Shown: positions 24,103 through 32,177, counted from the stretch's first letter. The stretch is DNA of 36,723 bases from Mojavia pulchra JT2-VF2 (GCA_019359325.1 JAHHHN010000045.1:1-36723), one strand, 5' to 3'. Numbers and translations: made by a program. The notes: generated by a model not told the origin, from the sequence alone.

Positions 24103-24474
24103 TTAATGCTTTACGGACTGGAGTGGTGTTTGGTGATGGAATGCTAGCTTCCATAATCCATCCCGATTAATATAAGTGCTACTGATCATCACTGTGAATT
24201 GCTCACGCCCCTGACGTTGTGCGGTAGCTCTATAGACGACAACAGCACTATCTTGTGTCAATTGTAAAATCTGAGGCTCATTATCAATTTGCCAAAAAGA
24301 AAATGGGGGTTGTCCCTCGTTCGCGGCAATGGTGCTTTCTTTATTCAAAACTCCAAACATTCCTACTGTCAGAGCATCATCTGTAAGGTAGCTCCGAATT
24401 AAGTCCACGTTCGCAGCAGAGCTTGCCTGCCAAAACTGTTTCTCAAGTGCCATTAATGTTTCTTTCAGTTCCAT
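24103..24474 (-). CDS. NTF2-fold (DUF4440/SnoaL-like) protein
   Basis: About 123 residues starting MELKETLMALEKQFWQASSA. I chose the ATG at 24472-24474, which follows ATGAGGAAACAAAC with a clear AGGA; an upstream start adds 9 residues without such a site. The pattern is that of DUF4440 proteins: helix (LMALEKQFWQA), DLIRSYLTDDALTVG, then curved beta strands (AVVVYRATAQR, FTVMISSTYINRDGLWKLAFHHQTP). Such domains serve as small-molecule binding or isomerase-like pockets; the substrate cannot be read. A single cargo gene with no operon partners. Confidence 0.85.
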   Translation of the reverse strand: MELKETLMALEKQFWQASSAANVDLIRSYLTDDALTVGMFGVLNKESTIAANEGQPPFSFWQIDNEPQILQLTQDSAVVVYRATAQRQGREQFTVMISSTYINRDGLWKLAFHHQTPLQSVKH

Positions 24475-24636
24475 GTTTGTTTCCTCATAATGTCGCATCA
24501 AAGCACGTCAGCGATGTGAGATTTCCATTTTTTTTCGCTCTTGATATTATCAGGCAGTCAGGTTGGCCACCGCTTTCTTGGTGCGCGGTAGCGAGGGGAA
24601 CGAAAAAACTTCGTATACGAACTATTAACTAACTAT

Positions 24637-24836
24637 AATGGCGCAATTATGGCAAATAAATGGAAAGTCTAATTTTGGCTCAATTTTGGCAATTCAATGG
24701 CAGCAGAATGGCAAATCAATGGAATTTCAAAATGTCATTTCTCAACTAATTATCACTATTGAGAATTGGGACAAAAACTGGCTCAACTTTGGCACGGCAA
24801 TGGCGTGGCTATGGCACACCAATGGCAATTAAATGG
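24637..24836. repeat. Helically phased AATGGCAA-type repeats
   Basis: TGGC or TGGA recurs every 11-14 bp in two blocks (24637-24726 and 24780-24836), for example AATGGCGCAATTATGGC and AATGGCAGCAGAATGGC. The spacing is about one helical turn. A 64-codon Trp/Asn-rich frame runs through it, but its composition is simply the repeat translated. Possible iterons or a protein-binding array. Confidence 0.65.
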
Positions 24837-25100
24837 AAAATGCAAGAATTTCCGCATTTCTAAATGTGACACTAATATTATGCTTTCACCAAAAATTAAT
24901 ATCAATTTCTGACGCACAGTACGCCAAAAAGTTTGGAAAGTTATTTTGAACCAAAAAGTGATTTGAAAGGAAGAACAATCAAAAAATAACTACGATAAAA
25001 CTACATTAATGCTACAGAAGCAGAATGCGAAATACCCGAATTTGCAGTTGTATGTCTAGTTATGCTTTGAAAGTGCAGTGAAAATTATCTGCTACAAACT

Positions 25101-25250
25101 ATGAGCAATAACGACGAACCTGAAAATTTTTTTGTCCAGGACAGCAATTTCACAAGAGACAAAATTAAAGTTGAGATACCCGCCCCTGAAGAACCGACTT
25201 ATCAGCAGAGAATTAATTGTAGCCGGCAAGAAATTGGGATTTCGTTCTAG
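25101..25250 (+). CDS. Possible 49-residue protein
   Basis: Reads MSNNDEPENFFVQDSN, then TRDKIKVEIPAPEEPTYQQR, ending RQEIGISF. The N-terminal two thirds look coding. After the stop, another frame continues with ISRELIVAGKKLGFRSSAEV and YALINLL, so a frameshift may have cut a gene of about 90 residues. No strong ribosome-binding site. No family recognised. Confidence 0.35.
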   Translation: MSNNDEPENFFVQDSNFTRDKIKVEIPAPEEPTYQQRINCSRQEIGISF

Positions 25251-25299
25251 TGCAGAGGTAAGGACAAACTATGCGCTAATAAACCTATTGCATATAAAA

Positions 25300-25348
25300 A
25301 ACCCTGGAGAAATGCCAACTCTATTGAGATTGCAATTTATCCAGGGTT
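25300..25348. terminator. Inverted repeat with long loop
   Basis: AACCCTGGA (25300-25308) and TCCAGGGTT (25340-25348) form a 9-bp stem around a 31-nt loop. It lies downstream of the possible peptide gene. The loop is long for an intrinsic terminator, so the role is uncertain. Confidence 0.35.
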
Positions 25349-25586
25349 GTAAAGTATATATTTATGGCACGTAAAAACGTCAACTAAGTATTCCCAAAAA
25401 TTTTGGGATTTGAACATTAATAGTGGGTTCAAGCCCCCTCCAATCACCACCCTACATCCTCTGACGATTTAACCCAATCAGTAGGGCAGTTGGTCATTCT
25501 TTTTTATGCTTTTTTACTTCTGTCTATTATGCTTAAATCTTATTTCAAGCCAATACCGTGCAAGGAAGTAAGGCAGCACTGGCAGG

Positions 25587-26240
25587 TTATTTCTTAAGTC
25601 CAATCGCTCCCTGTATGTAGGTATCTGTCAGGTCAGTACCCGTCAGGTTGGCACCGCTTAGGTTGCTATCCTTGAAATTAGCACCGCGCAGGTCGGCACC
25701 GCTCAGGTTGGCATCCTTCAGGTTGGCACCCTTGAGGTTAGCGCCTCGCAGGTCGGCACCTCGCAGGTCGGCACCTCGCAGGTCGGCACTGTCTAAATTA
25801 GCGTCCAGTTTTGCACCGCCGAGTCGGGCATGGTTGAGTCGGGCACGGCTGAGGTTGACACCGCTAAGGTTAGCACCGCTCAAGTTGGTACGGCTGAGGT
25901 TTGCACCGCTAAGATTTGCACTTTTACCGAAGAACGTGAGGTAGGCCAGGTCGGCACCGCTGAGGTTGGCATCGCTCAAGTCAGTACGACTGAGGTTTGC
26001 ATTGGTTAGAAAGGCACCGCTGAGGTTAGCACCACGGAGTGAGCTACCGCTTAGATCAGCATTGGTTAGAAAGGCACCGTTGAAGTTGGCACTGCTCAAG
26101 TCACAATTTGTACATTTTTGAGTAATTCCCAACCAAAGAGTTTCCCTACCCCCATTCATTTGAGTTACTGTCCATCCCAGCCAAAAGATGATCCAACCCC
26201 CCGACAATAATTTCCATAATTTGTCCAACTTAACCCCCAT
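25587..26240 (-). CDS. Membrane-anchored pentapeptide-repeat protein
   Basis: 217 residues. An N-terminal hydrophobic helix (about 12-27, LLSGGWIIFWLGWTV) is followed, from about residue 45 to 210, by roughly 30 tandem A(D/N)LxX pentapeptides (ANLSG, ADLRG, ANLKG), which fold as a right-handed quadrilateral beta-helix. These proteins are abundant in cyanobacteria; some bind gyrase as DNA mimics, most have unknown targets. The membrane helix makes a gyrase role less likely. Corresponding DNA repeats (GGTTGGCACCGCTCA-like, 15-nt period) make the region recombination-prone. Transcribed alone, leftward. Confidence 0.92.
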   Translation of the reverse strand: MGVKLDKLWKLLSGGWIIFWLGWTVTQMNGGRETLWLGITQKCTNCDLSSANFNGAFLTNADLSGSSLRGANLSGAFLTNANLSRTDLSDANLSGADLAYLTFFGKSANLSGANLSRTNLSGANLSGVNLSRARLNHARLGGAKLDANLDSADLRGADLRGADLRGANLKGANLKDANLSGADLRGANFKDSNLSGANLTGTDLTDTYIQGAIGLKK

Positions 26241-26605
26241 TCTGCGAATCTGGTGGTATTTGCTGTCGCGGTGACTGTACTTAGCTTATAACGCACTGTT
26301 CACACACCTTGCACCCTGCGCTTGAGCTAGCCTTGCCTTAATTGAAAAACTTAACTTAAAGCTGCTGATTCCAATCTGCCGCCTTGCACTTGATCCTGAA
26401 TGACTGTTGGACTGTGGCAGTAGTTCCATGAGTGCCCATACAGCAGCTTCTCCCGTTTTATCCTTGCCAAATGCCACTTATACAAAAATCTAGATAGCTA
26501 TTTTGTGTGAAACTGTTATCGCGGTTAGTTGCCAGCTAAGGATTTGAAAAAACAGGCATCAAAAATGACTACTAAAAAACTACATGAACACTACAAAAAC
26601 AGCTT
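26241..26605. other. Gap holding a relaxase remnant
   Basis: Contains the 3' fragment of a second MobV relaxase (26340-26477); otherwise AT-rich sequence with no gene seen. Its position immediately downstream of the intact relaxase suggests a past recombination between related mobilisation genes. Confidence 0.5.
26340..26477 (-). pseudogene. Remnant of a MobV relaxase C-terminus
   Basis: Leftward, this reads VAFGKDKTGEAAVWALMELL then PQS, and after a frameshift CKAADWNQQL and a stop. The intact relaxase has VAFGNDKSSDAAAQRVLELM then PQS and AHDWNQQL at its own C-terminus (26606-28402). The DNA is also alike around GATTGGAATCAGCAGCT. The fragment is cut at VAFG, with a TAA just upstream. It is the tail of a diverged paralogue, not a recent exact duplication. 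Confidence 0.78.
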
Positions 26606-28402
26606 TTAAAGACTCAATTCATCATCCTGCTGGCGTTGCTGTTGCTGCTGTTGCCTTAACTGTCGCCCATAATCAAGTAGCTGCTGATTCCAATCATGTG
26701 CCTGAGATTTTTTGATTTGGGACTGTGGCATTAGTTCTAATACACGCTGTGCTGCCGCATCAGAGCTTTTATCGTTACCAAACGCCACCACTATATTATT
26801 GATGGGGAGCAATCGCTCAAGCGGTAAGCAATTGAAGTCATCAATAGCCATATAGAGTGTTCGTTCGGGTGGAACATCGCCCCTGATAAGATATTCCAGC
26901 ATGGCTCTTGAAATAGCATCGATGGGGGACTTACATAGAATCGCTGTTGAGGTAAAATCATTAGCTTTACCCCCCAAGTGGAAGTAAAACCAGCAAGAGC
27001 GGCGTTTGGTTCCTTTAGAGTATCCCTTAAAGCTGTTGTTCTCTCCCCTAGTTCCCCGTAGGAATGCACCGTTACGTTGACCCTCAAGATTCCGCATGAC
27101 AAAAACAGCGTTTTGTTGGTCATCAGCGTAAACTAGCCCCTGGTTTTTCAGCATTTGAATACAGTCAGAGCGGATGCCCCGAAATTGATTGAGGTAATGT
27201 TCAACGGCAGACCAGTTAGCTTTATCTTCAACGGGTGGGGTGAATTGGGGACGTGGTTCAGTCTGGATAATGTCAGCCGCCCTGTTCTTAACGTGAGCTA
27301 GAGCTGCACGTTCTACTCCAGCTGACCCGAATCGCTCATGTAACCAGACAACCGCCTGCCGAAAATTGCAATTGTTAACGTGCATCACCAAGTCAATCGC
27401 ACCACCGCCACCCTTTTGTTGATCGGGGGCAAAGTCGTAGAATTTGGGCCCATCTATATTAATGATGTGTCCGTGACCCTTCCATCGCTCATAATCGTAA
27501 TTTAGCCCCAACTCCCAGGCGACATCCTCTAAGGCCAAGTCCCGCAGTTGTTGGGTTTTCAATTCCAGCGATCGCACAATTTCTTCTAGCCGTTGTCGCT
27601 CCTTCTCGCTATAGAAAGCCCGTTGCTCTGCACTTCTCAATCGCTCAAGCATGAAAGCGCGGTCAGCCAGTTGGTGGTTAATCGCTTGAAAGTGTTCATC
27701 AGACTGAATCCTGGCAACGTAATTCCTGGCTGATTCAAATGGTGTCGGTGCTAATTGGTTATTTGTAATGACTGCGGTGAGTGGTTCACTGTTAACCGCT
27801 TGGTAATATTCTTTGACTTTGGTGTGGGTTGCCTTACTGCCCTTTACCCCTCGTTCAATGCCCAAAGGAGCAAGTGCAGCAGCATAGCTATCTTGCAACT
27901 TGGATAACTTAATTCTTCCCTGTCCACCTCTACCGCCGAACATCGCGTCATGACTGACTCTCCCAGTTTTCTCGTTCAATGGCACGATGTAGGCGTGAAT
28001 GTGTGGGGTACTTTCATCTAGGTGGAGTTCTGCCCTGACGCACTTTGACCCATAGTTTTGAGATAGCCAGTCACGGGATGCTAAAGCCCATTGCTGCATT
28101 CTTTCATCAGACCACTGCCCAGAAACAGATGGATTTAAGGGGCGGAAATATTCAGGTGATGCCGAGAGAAACATCTCGGTGCATAACACCGCATCATGCC
28201 GAGGGCGATGCAGTAGCGTAGAGATTTTTTCCTTAACTATCTCCTCTAAAGAGCGTGAGTCTTCTGTCCCAATCAACCGTCTATTATCTTTAGTTGGATC
28301 TGCGTTGGGTGTTTCTCTATTCCTGGTAACATGGTCATCACTTCCGGCAACGTTGCCGAATGTTTTTAGTTTCTCAATTCTGAGAATTGTTAGTGGCGAC
28401 AT
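26606..28402 (-). CDS. mobV: MobV-family relaxase fused to a DUF3991/Toprim-like tail
   Basis: 598 residues. The N-terminal 200 residues are a MobV/Pre relaxase, with the metal and catalytic motif HLDESTPHIHAYIVPL (H127, D129, E130, H134, H136) and the upstream HVTRNRE box. A coiled-coil stretch (about 255-300) is followed by a DUF3991/Toprim-like primase-related domain (about 300-570). Its usual acidic residues look altered: SPIDAIS is preceded by K instead of E, and the DxD position reads GND (VAFGND), so primase activity is doubtful. A Gln-rich tail ends the protein. The enzyme would nick oriT and pilot the strand during mobilisation; the plasmid has no full conjugation system. The stem at 28415-28436 just upstream is a likely oriT. 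It carries a HIP1 octamer (27568-27575). Confidence 0.9.
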   Translation of the reverse strand: MSPLTILRIEKLKTFGNVAGSDDHVTRNRETPNADPTKDNRRLIGTEDSRSLEEIVKEKISTLLHRPRHDAVLCTEMFLSASPEYFRPLNPSVSGQWSDERMQQWALASRDWLSQNYGSKCVRAELHLDESTPHIHAYIVPLNEKTGRVSHDAMFGGRGGQGRIKLSKLQDSYAAALAPLGIERGVKGSKATHTKVKEYYQAVNSEPLTAVITNNQLAPTPFESARNYVARIQSDEHFQAINHQLADRAFMLERLRSAEQRAFYSEKERQRLEEIVRSLELKTQQLRDLALEDVAWELGLNYDYERWKGHGHIINIDGPKFYDFAPDQQKGGGGAIDLVMHVNNCNFRQAVVWLHERFGSAGVERAALAHVKNRAADIIQTEPRPQFTPPVEDKANWSAVEHYLNQFRGIRSDCIQMLKNQGLVYADDQQNAVFVMRNLEGQRNGAFLRGTRGENNSFKGYSKGTKRRSCWFYFHLGGKANDFTSTAILCKSPIDAISRAMLEYLIRGDVPPERTLYMAIDDFNCLPLERLLPINNIVVAFGNDKSSDAAAQRVLELMPQSQIKKSQAHDWNQQLLDYGRQLRQQQQQQRQQDDELSL

Positions 28403-28414
28403 AAAAGTTTTATG

Positions 28415-28436
28415 CTACAAGTGCAGTACTTTGTAG
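28415..28436. other. oriT: Candidate oriT hairpin
   Basis: CTACAAG (28415-28421) and CTTTGTAG (28429-28436) form a stem around TGCAGTA, with one bulged base, 13 bp upstream of the relaxase ATG. MobV relaxases (pMV158 type) recognise small hairpins just upstream of mob and nick in or beside the loop. The match in position and shape is good; the nick base is not known. Confidence 0.5.
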
Positions 28437-28464
28437 TACCAAAAAACCCCTCCGGGCGAACGAC

Positions 28465-28521
28465 GGTTTCATGTCACGAGCGCAGCGAGAGATGGCGCAG
28501 CCACCCGTAGGGCATGAAACC
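28465..28521. repeat. Inverted repeat with internal GCGC dyad
   Basis: GGTTTCATG (28465-28473) and CATGAAACC (28513-28521) are perfect inverted copies 39 nt apart; the sequence between them contains GCGC-flanked segments that could extend the structure. It may be part of oriT or encode a structured RNA. Confidence 0.55.
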
Positions 28522-28595
28522 ATAGTGAGTATGGTTATAACTATAACTCACCCCGAAATCCACTTTTGGGGGAGTTTAGCCCAACAAGTAGGTCG

Positions 28596-28720
28596 CCAAA
28601 ACACCACTTTTTGACGCATTTTGGGGTCAAATGACAGTCGTTTGACTGTCGCTGCTTTTAGAAGGTTTGACTGTCGTTTGACTGTCATTTGGTACATTAA
28701 AGGGGTGTTTTGGGGTCAAA
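28596..28720. repeat. Nested inverted and direct repeats, possible iterons
   Basis: Outer dyad CCAAAACACC (28596-28605) and GGTGTTTTGG (28704-28713). Inner 12-bp dyad CAAATGACAGTC (28628-28639) and GACTGTCATTTG (28680-28691). Direct repeats GTTTGACTGTC at 28640, 28665 and 28676, and TTTTGGGGTCAAA at 28619 and 28708. The array is symmetrical about roughly 28657 and contains no gene. Confidence 0.75.
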
Positions 28721-28809
28721 AGGGGCTGTTTTGGCATTAAAAGATTTTTTGTATTAATAAACACAATCTCTTACTGTGAAACTACACTAATTCGATAGGG
28801 TTATAGTTT

Positions 28810-29076
28810 ATGAGTGAACAGCATCTGGAAGTGCTTTCGATTAAGCGCAGTCATGACAGTAGCGATGGCTCCTTACTGCAATTTTTACGAGAGCATGAGA
28901 AGAAAATATCTGGCAGAGGTCTGACTAAAATTGTTTTGAACACTTTAAGAACGTACTGGTGGCCAAATGTCCTCAAGCGCCAGGGTGCTGACAAGAATAC
29001 TTTAGAAATTGCTGTGATGTACTCTGTCTCACATTTAGAAATACAGATTTCCTTGCTTAAGCACTTACTTAAGTAG
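28810..29076 (+). CDS. Small plasmid protein, possible mobilisation accessory
   Basis: 88 residues starting MSEQHLEVLSIKRSHDSSDG. It is basic and helical (LTKIVLNTLRTYWWPNVLKR), ends in SHLEIQISLLKHLLK and has no recognised family. It is divergent from mobV across the probable oriT, the position of small DNA-binding accessory genes in many mobilisable plasmids. This role is inferred from location only. The start is the ATG at 28810 with a weak ribosome-binding site. Confidence 0.65.
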   Translation: MSEQHLEVLSIKRSHDSSDGSLLQFLREHEKKISGRGLTKIVLNTLRTYWWPNVLKRQGADKNTLEIAVMYSVSHLEIQISLLKHLLK

Positions 29077-29672
29077 ACACTTGCTTTGATGGTGAGAGCT
29101 AAAAGCTTGCCGAAAGCTCAAGCTGGGTTGGCAGGTTGAAACTAGTCAGAGTCATTTTTGAAGTACGTTTGCAACATTACAGGATTACGCATTCTCAATA
29201 ATCCCCCAGCTTATTGACAATAAAAATGCCTCAAAAAAGTGGCTGTAATTGAGACTAGATAGGGGTTACAGAAGATTTTTTTCCAAAACTGTGTCCGGCC
29301 AAAGTGTTCAAAAAGGGTCATTTTGTAACTTTTGTCCGGCCAAAAACAGCTAGGGATTTTGCCACAGAGTATGGAGTTTGATGAAAATTGCGTTGATTGT
29401 CCGGCCAAACAGCTAAAAAACCACTGTTTTTGATGTTTTAGACTGCCGGAGATAATAGTATCGGATTAGACAAAAACGGCACGGGTAAACAACACTAAAT
29501 CTACAGAGTTACAGGTTTTTAGTATGGCTTTTGTGTATGACAGACAAGTTTCTATTTCAGTTAATGCCAGATTCACAGAATGACTGCTGAACTCACAGTT
29601 GGAATTACAGATTTACTTACGTTTACAATCATTCATAGCGTTCAAAAAGTTACAGGTTTTAAGATTATCCGC
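29077..29672. other. Non-coding region with TGTCCGGCCAAA repeats
   Basis: About 600 bp without a supported gene. It holds three copies of TGTCCGGCCAAA (29292-29409) and a 13-bp direct repeat AGTTACAGGTTTT (29507-29519 and 29649-29661). The second copy lies just before the chosen start of the next gene, supporting a start at 29673 over 29580. Confidence 0.5.
29292..29409. repeat. Three direct repeats of TGTCCGGCCAAA
   Basis: Exact copies at 29292-29303, 29333-29344 and 29398-29409; the last two are followed by near-identical ACAGCTA. Each carries a CCGG core. Likely binding sites for a plasmid regulator or Rep. Confidence 0.75.
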
Positions 29673-30329
29673 ATGAGCATTACTAACGATACACAGGAGT
29701 TATTAGTTAATAGTCAACAGATAAGGCCGACAGAGCCACTAGAATATCGCGCAATCGGTCGGCTCTGGGGAAGATATATTCCTAGTAGTGATCTTATTTA
29801 TCAAGGGCAACTAATAACTGCTGACGGTGTAATGCTTGAGACAAACCTTGCTAAGAGAGCATCAATACTAGTTCAACAATCTCAACTTGACTTATCACTT
29901 GAATACCTGTGGACTGTTTACCCCAGAACACCATTCAAAGATTCTCCGACCCTACTTCGGGTGACTTTGACAAATCTTCGCACCCCCAAAGAGTATACCG
30001 ACTCAGTAAAAACAGAATTGCAGTTACTAGCTGATAACTTTTCTGTACAAGGATTAGTTGTATATCAAGACTTAGAACAAGGGATAGTCGAAGTCAAAAT
30101 TCACCGAAAACCTCGAAGAGAATCTGAGCCAGCGAAAGATTTTCAACTAAGACTACTCGGATTTTTACCATCAAATTCGATTAAGAAATTCTGGAATTTT
30201 TCTGTGCGGCGTGTTGGGACTAGCTTAGTAATTCAATCAGGGGAGTGCATTAAATTAGAGCCTCGTGAGCAATCATCAACATCAGATACATCAACCAACA
30301 CAACTGAAGATACTACGCTCGCTTACTGA
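29673..30329 (+). CDS. Plasmid protein of unknown function
   Basis: About 218 residues from the ATG at 29673 (MSITNDTQELLVNSQQIRPT); the frame is open to an ATG at 29580. It looks globular, with strands around EYRAIGRLWGRYIPSSDLIY and VYQDLEQGIVEVKIHRKPRR, then FQLRLLGFLPSNSIKKFWNF, and a Ser/Thr-rich tail (SSTSDTSTNTTEDTT). The Gly-rich IGRLWGRYIP and the YP-x-TP patch (WTVYPRTP) are features to search with. No family recognised. It is followed 89 nt later by the next gene on the same strand, so the two may be an operon. Confidence 0.75.
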   Translation: MSITNDTQELLVNSQQIRPTEPLEYRAIGRLWGRYIPSSDLIYQGQLITADGVMLETNLAKRASILVQQSQLDLSLEYLWTVYPRTPFKDSPTLLRVTLTNLRTPKEYTDSVKTELQLLADNFSVQGLVVYQDLEQGIVEVKIHRKPRRESEPAKDFQLRLLGFLPSNSIKKFWNFSVRRVGTSLVIQSGECIKLEPREQSSTSDTSTNTTEDTTLAY

Positions 30330-30418
30330 AAGTTAATTCAACAGAAAAAGTATAGTTACTCTTTGTTCATTGCTGATTTAATCAACGTTCTAGAGTGCAT
30401 TGCTGCCAAGAATTTATT

Positions 30419-31093
30419 ATGCCTAAACGTAAATCCCAGAAAGCCAATAGTTCACCCTCTCAAGAAGAAGCCGCGCAGCTCCCGCCAGCTATTTTGCGTG
30501 TCGTCAAGCAAAAATCTACTGCTACAGACGATAATAATTCTGCACAATCCCAATCAGCATCAACTGCCGTACCAAGGGGAAATAAGCCAGTTGAGCCGGA
30601 GTTAGAAGTAAATAATAACCAGAGCCAAAGCATTGAAGTTTCAGAATCAAATAGTAGCCCTGTCCTGACTGATGACGCTGTGCCTCAAATAAGAGAAGCA
30701 GAGAATGAACAGTTGGATTTACCTCAAACTCTAGAGACAGCACCAGTTAATTTATCAGAATCAACCGCTTTTGTTGAAAGTGAATCGGATGAATCTGGGC
30801 AATCACAGAGAGATTTGGAGCAATCGCAATTAGCTAATAAACCAGCCTCGAAAAAATTAGAGACAGCAACTAATAGTTCAGGACAGACCTTTACTGTCAA
30901 AGAAAAGATTGAGGTAAGTACCTGCAACTTTGGTATACAAAAAGTTTTGATTATATCTTTGTATTCAGCACCAGATGGAAGTATTTGGGCTTATTACCAT
31001 CCTGTAGATAATACTCAAAGACGGCAATGGTTGCGGGGTTGCTGTCGGATTGAGGATTTGAAAAAGCTTGGCTCAAACTCTTCTATTGCTTAG
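30419..31093 (+). CDS. Plasmid protein with disordered N-terminus and small C-terminal domain
   Basis: About 224 residues from ATG 30419 (MPKRKSQKANSSPSQEEA). The first 165 residues are low-complexity, rich in Ser, Gln, Glu and Pro. The C-terminal 60 residues form a compact beta-like domain (FTVKEKIEVSTCNFGIQKVL, then SAPDGSIWAYYHPVDNTQRR). No family recognised. It follows the previous gene on the same strand and may interact with it. A second frame at 30363-30605 is a shadow. Confidence 0.68.
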   Translation: MPKRKSQKANSSPSQEEAAQLPPAILRVVKQKSTATDDNNSAQSQSASTAVPRGNKPVEPELEVNNNQSQSIEVSESNSSPVLTDDAVPQIREAENEQLDLPQTLETAPVNLSESTAFVESESDESGQSQRDLEQSQLANKPASKKLETATNSSGQTFTVKEKIEVSTCNFGIQKVLIISLYSAPDGSIWAYYHPVDNTQRRQWLRGCCRIEDLKKLGSNSSIA

Positions 31094-31253
31094 TTGCTGT
31101 ACCTCACAGATCACTGCGGCGGGGTTTTATAAAATGTGTGAGTGAAACATAATAGGATAAATTGATACTTAAAACGCTTTAATATTTCGGGTTGAGGGTA
31201 TCTAAGTTAGTCAGCCTCCAGTGGCATTTGTACGTTTGATTTCGCAATACACG

Positions 31254-32099
31254 TCAACGAGTAGAACTTCCAATAACCCAAAGTAATGGAATCGGATCGC
31301 TTTCTAAACAGGATATCCCAGAGTATTCATAAGGATATTTGCTACTCATTTCAGATAAAGCAACTTTAGTGAGCGTTCGCAGCTTAATACCAGCAAGCTC
31401 TTTAGAATCTGTACTTGACTTGAATTCTTTATAGTTATTACTTGGTGTGATATGGAGAATAACTCCATTACAAGCAACTTGCCAATGATTATTGTACGAA
31501 CGATTTTGGCGAGCATTAACTTTTTGTTCTCTACTCCCTGGGCGAAAAATTATGCCACGCATTCTTCCATATTTATGCCATTTAAATTTTAGACTTGTAT
31601 TTTTATCTTTGTTTTCTCGAATAAAACTTTTTATCCTTGCTGCTGTCCCTTTTGGTGAACAATCTGTCCAATCATACTTTAAATAAACGTTGGTTAATTC
31701 AGTATTGTTTTTATATTTAATCCCAATGATAATTAAACGTCTAGAGAAAACTTTCAAAAAATCTCTCAGGATAACTTCTGATGGAATAACGGCAGGTAAT
31801 TCAACTTTTCTCCCATTTAATAATGGTTGAAAGTTGTTGATTAAGTATTTTTCTGCTTCCCCTAAGTCGGACTCATTCCATGCTTGCCAAGCTATTCTCA
31901 CTGGATAATTTTTATCAATTTCTTCTAACTGATATTGACGATGATGATTTTTCCATCGAGATGCTAAATTAGTTGCTTGTCCTACATAGAGGATTCTATT
32001 TTGTGAATCTATTGCAAAATAAATGGCTGTACAATTAGGAAGGTTTTTGGTTTCTGATAAATAAACTGATGGTAAATTGAAAGGATTAATCAATGTCAT
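31254..32099 (-). CDS. GIY-YIG domain protein (paralogue A)
   Basis: 281 residues. The GIY-YIG nuclease core is at about 22-95: AIYF (25-28) and LYVG (37-40) in place of the classic GIY and YIG strands, R48 in NLASRWKNHH, and an acidic helix with E81/E83 (DLGEAEKYLINNFQPLLN). The remainder (about 105-281) has no recognised domain and ends with SDPIPLLWVIG. It is divergent from a related gene at 32178 with 78 bp between them. Proteins with this core can nick DNA, as in homing or repair enzymes, but the key residues deviate from the classic motif, so activity is not assured. Confidence 0.8.
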   Translation of the reverse strand: MTLINPFNLPSVYLSETKNLPNCTAIYFAIDSQNRILYVGQATNLASRWKNHHRQYQLEEIDKNYPVRIAWQAWNESDLGEAEKYLINNFQPLLNGRKVELPAVIPSEVILRDFLKVFSRRLIIIGIKYKNNTELTNVYLKYDWTDCSPKGTAARIKSFIRENKDKNTSLKFKWHKYGRMRGIIFRPGSREQKVNARQNRSYNNHWQVACNGVILHITPSNNYKEFKSSTDSKELAGIKLRTLTKVALSEMSSKYPYEYSGISCLESDPIPLLWVIGSSTR

Positions 32100-32177
32100 C
32101 TGAATATTTTCAGTAAAAATTATTTCTGATTTTTTTATTCATGCTGCTACCATAATTAAATATATCATGATTCACAA

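Larger units (their letters stand above)
24475..25586. other. Long non-coding region with phased TGGC repeats and hairpins
   Basis: About 1.1 kb without a well-supported gene. It includes a cluster of TGGC/TGGA repeats (24637-24836), a possible 49-residue peptide (25101-25250), an inverted repeat AACCCTGGA/TCCAGGGTT (25300-25308 and 25340-25348), and a tight dyad CCCAAAA-A-TTTTGGG (25393-25407). The combination of phased repeats and AT-rich flanks makes it an alternative origin candidate. Confidence 0.5.
28403..28809. promoter_or_regulatory. Divergent region with probable oriT and nested inverted repeats
   Basis: About 400 bp between mobV (leftward) and the 88-residue gene (rightward). It contains the short stem near mobV (28415-28436), a 9-bp dyad GGTTTCATG/CATGAAACC (28465-28473 and 28513-28521) and the nested repeat array at 28596-28720. 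This density of dyads fits a transfer origin and possibly a replication origin. Confidence 0.6.

Noticed and set aside
24638-24832. 64-codon Trp/Asn-rich frame
   Set aside because: Its odd composition is fully explained by the TGGC repeat array; no ribosome-binding site and no domain.
25420-25450. tRNA 3'-end-like string (GGGTTCAAGCCCCCT then ATCACCA)
   Set aside because: It looks like a T-loop followed by a CCA end, but the T-stem does not pair properly and no anticodon or D arm is present upstream. At most a remnant or attachment-site echo.
26286-26477. 63-codon minus-strand frame as an independent gene
   Set aside because: Its first half is clearly the C-terminus of a MobV relaxase and the rest is out of frame; called as a pseudogene instead.
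30363-30605. Plus-strand 80-codon frame overlapping the 30419 gene
   Set aside because: It is the +1 shadow of the low-complexity N-terminus; the 30419 frame continues into a folded C-terminal domain.
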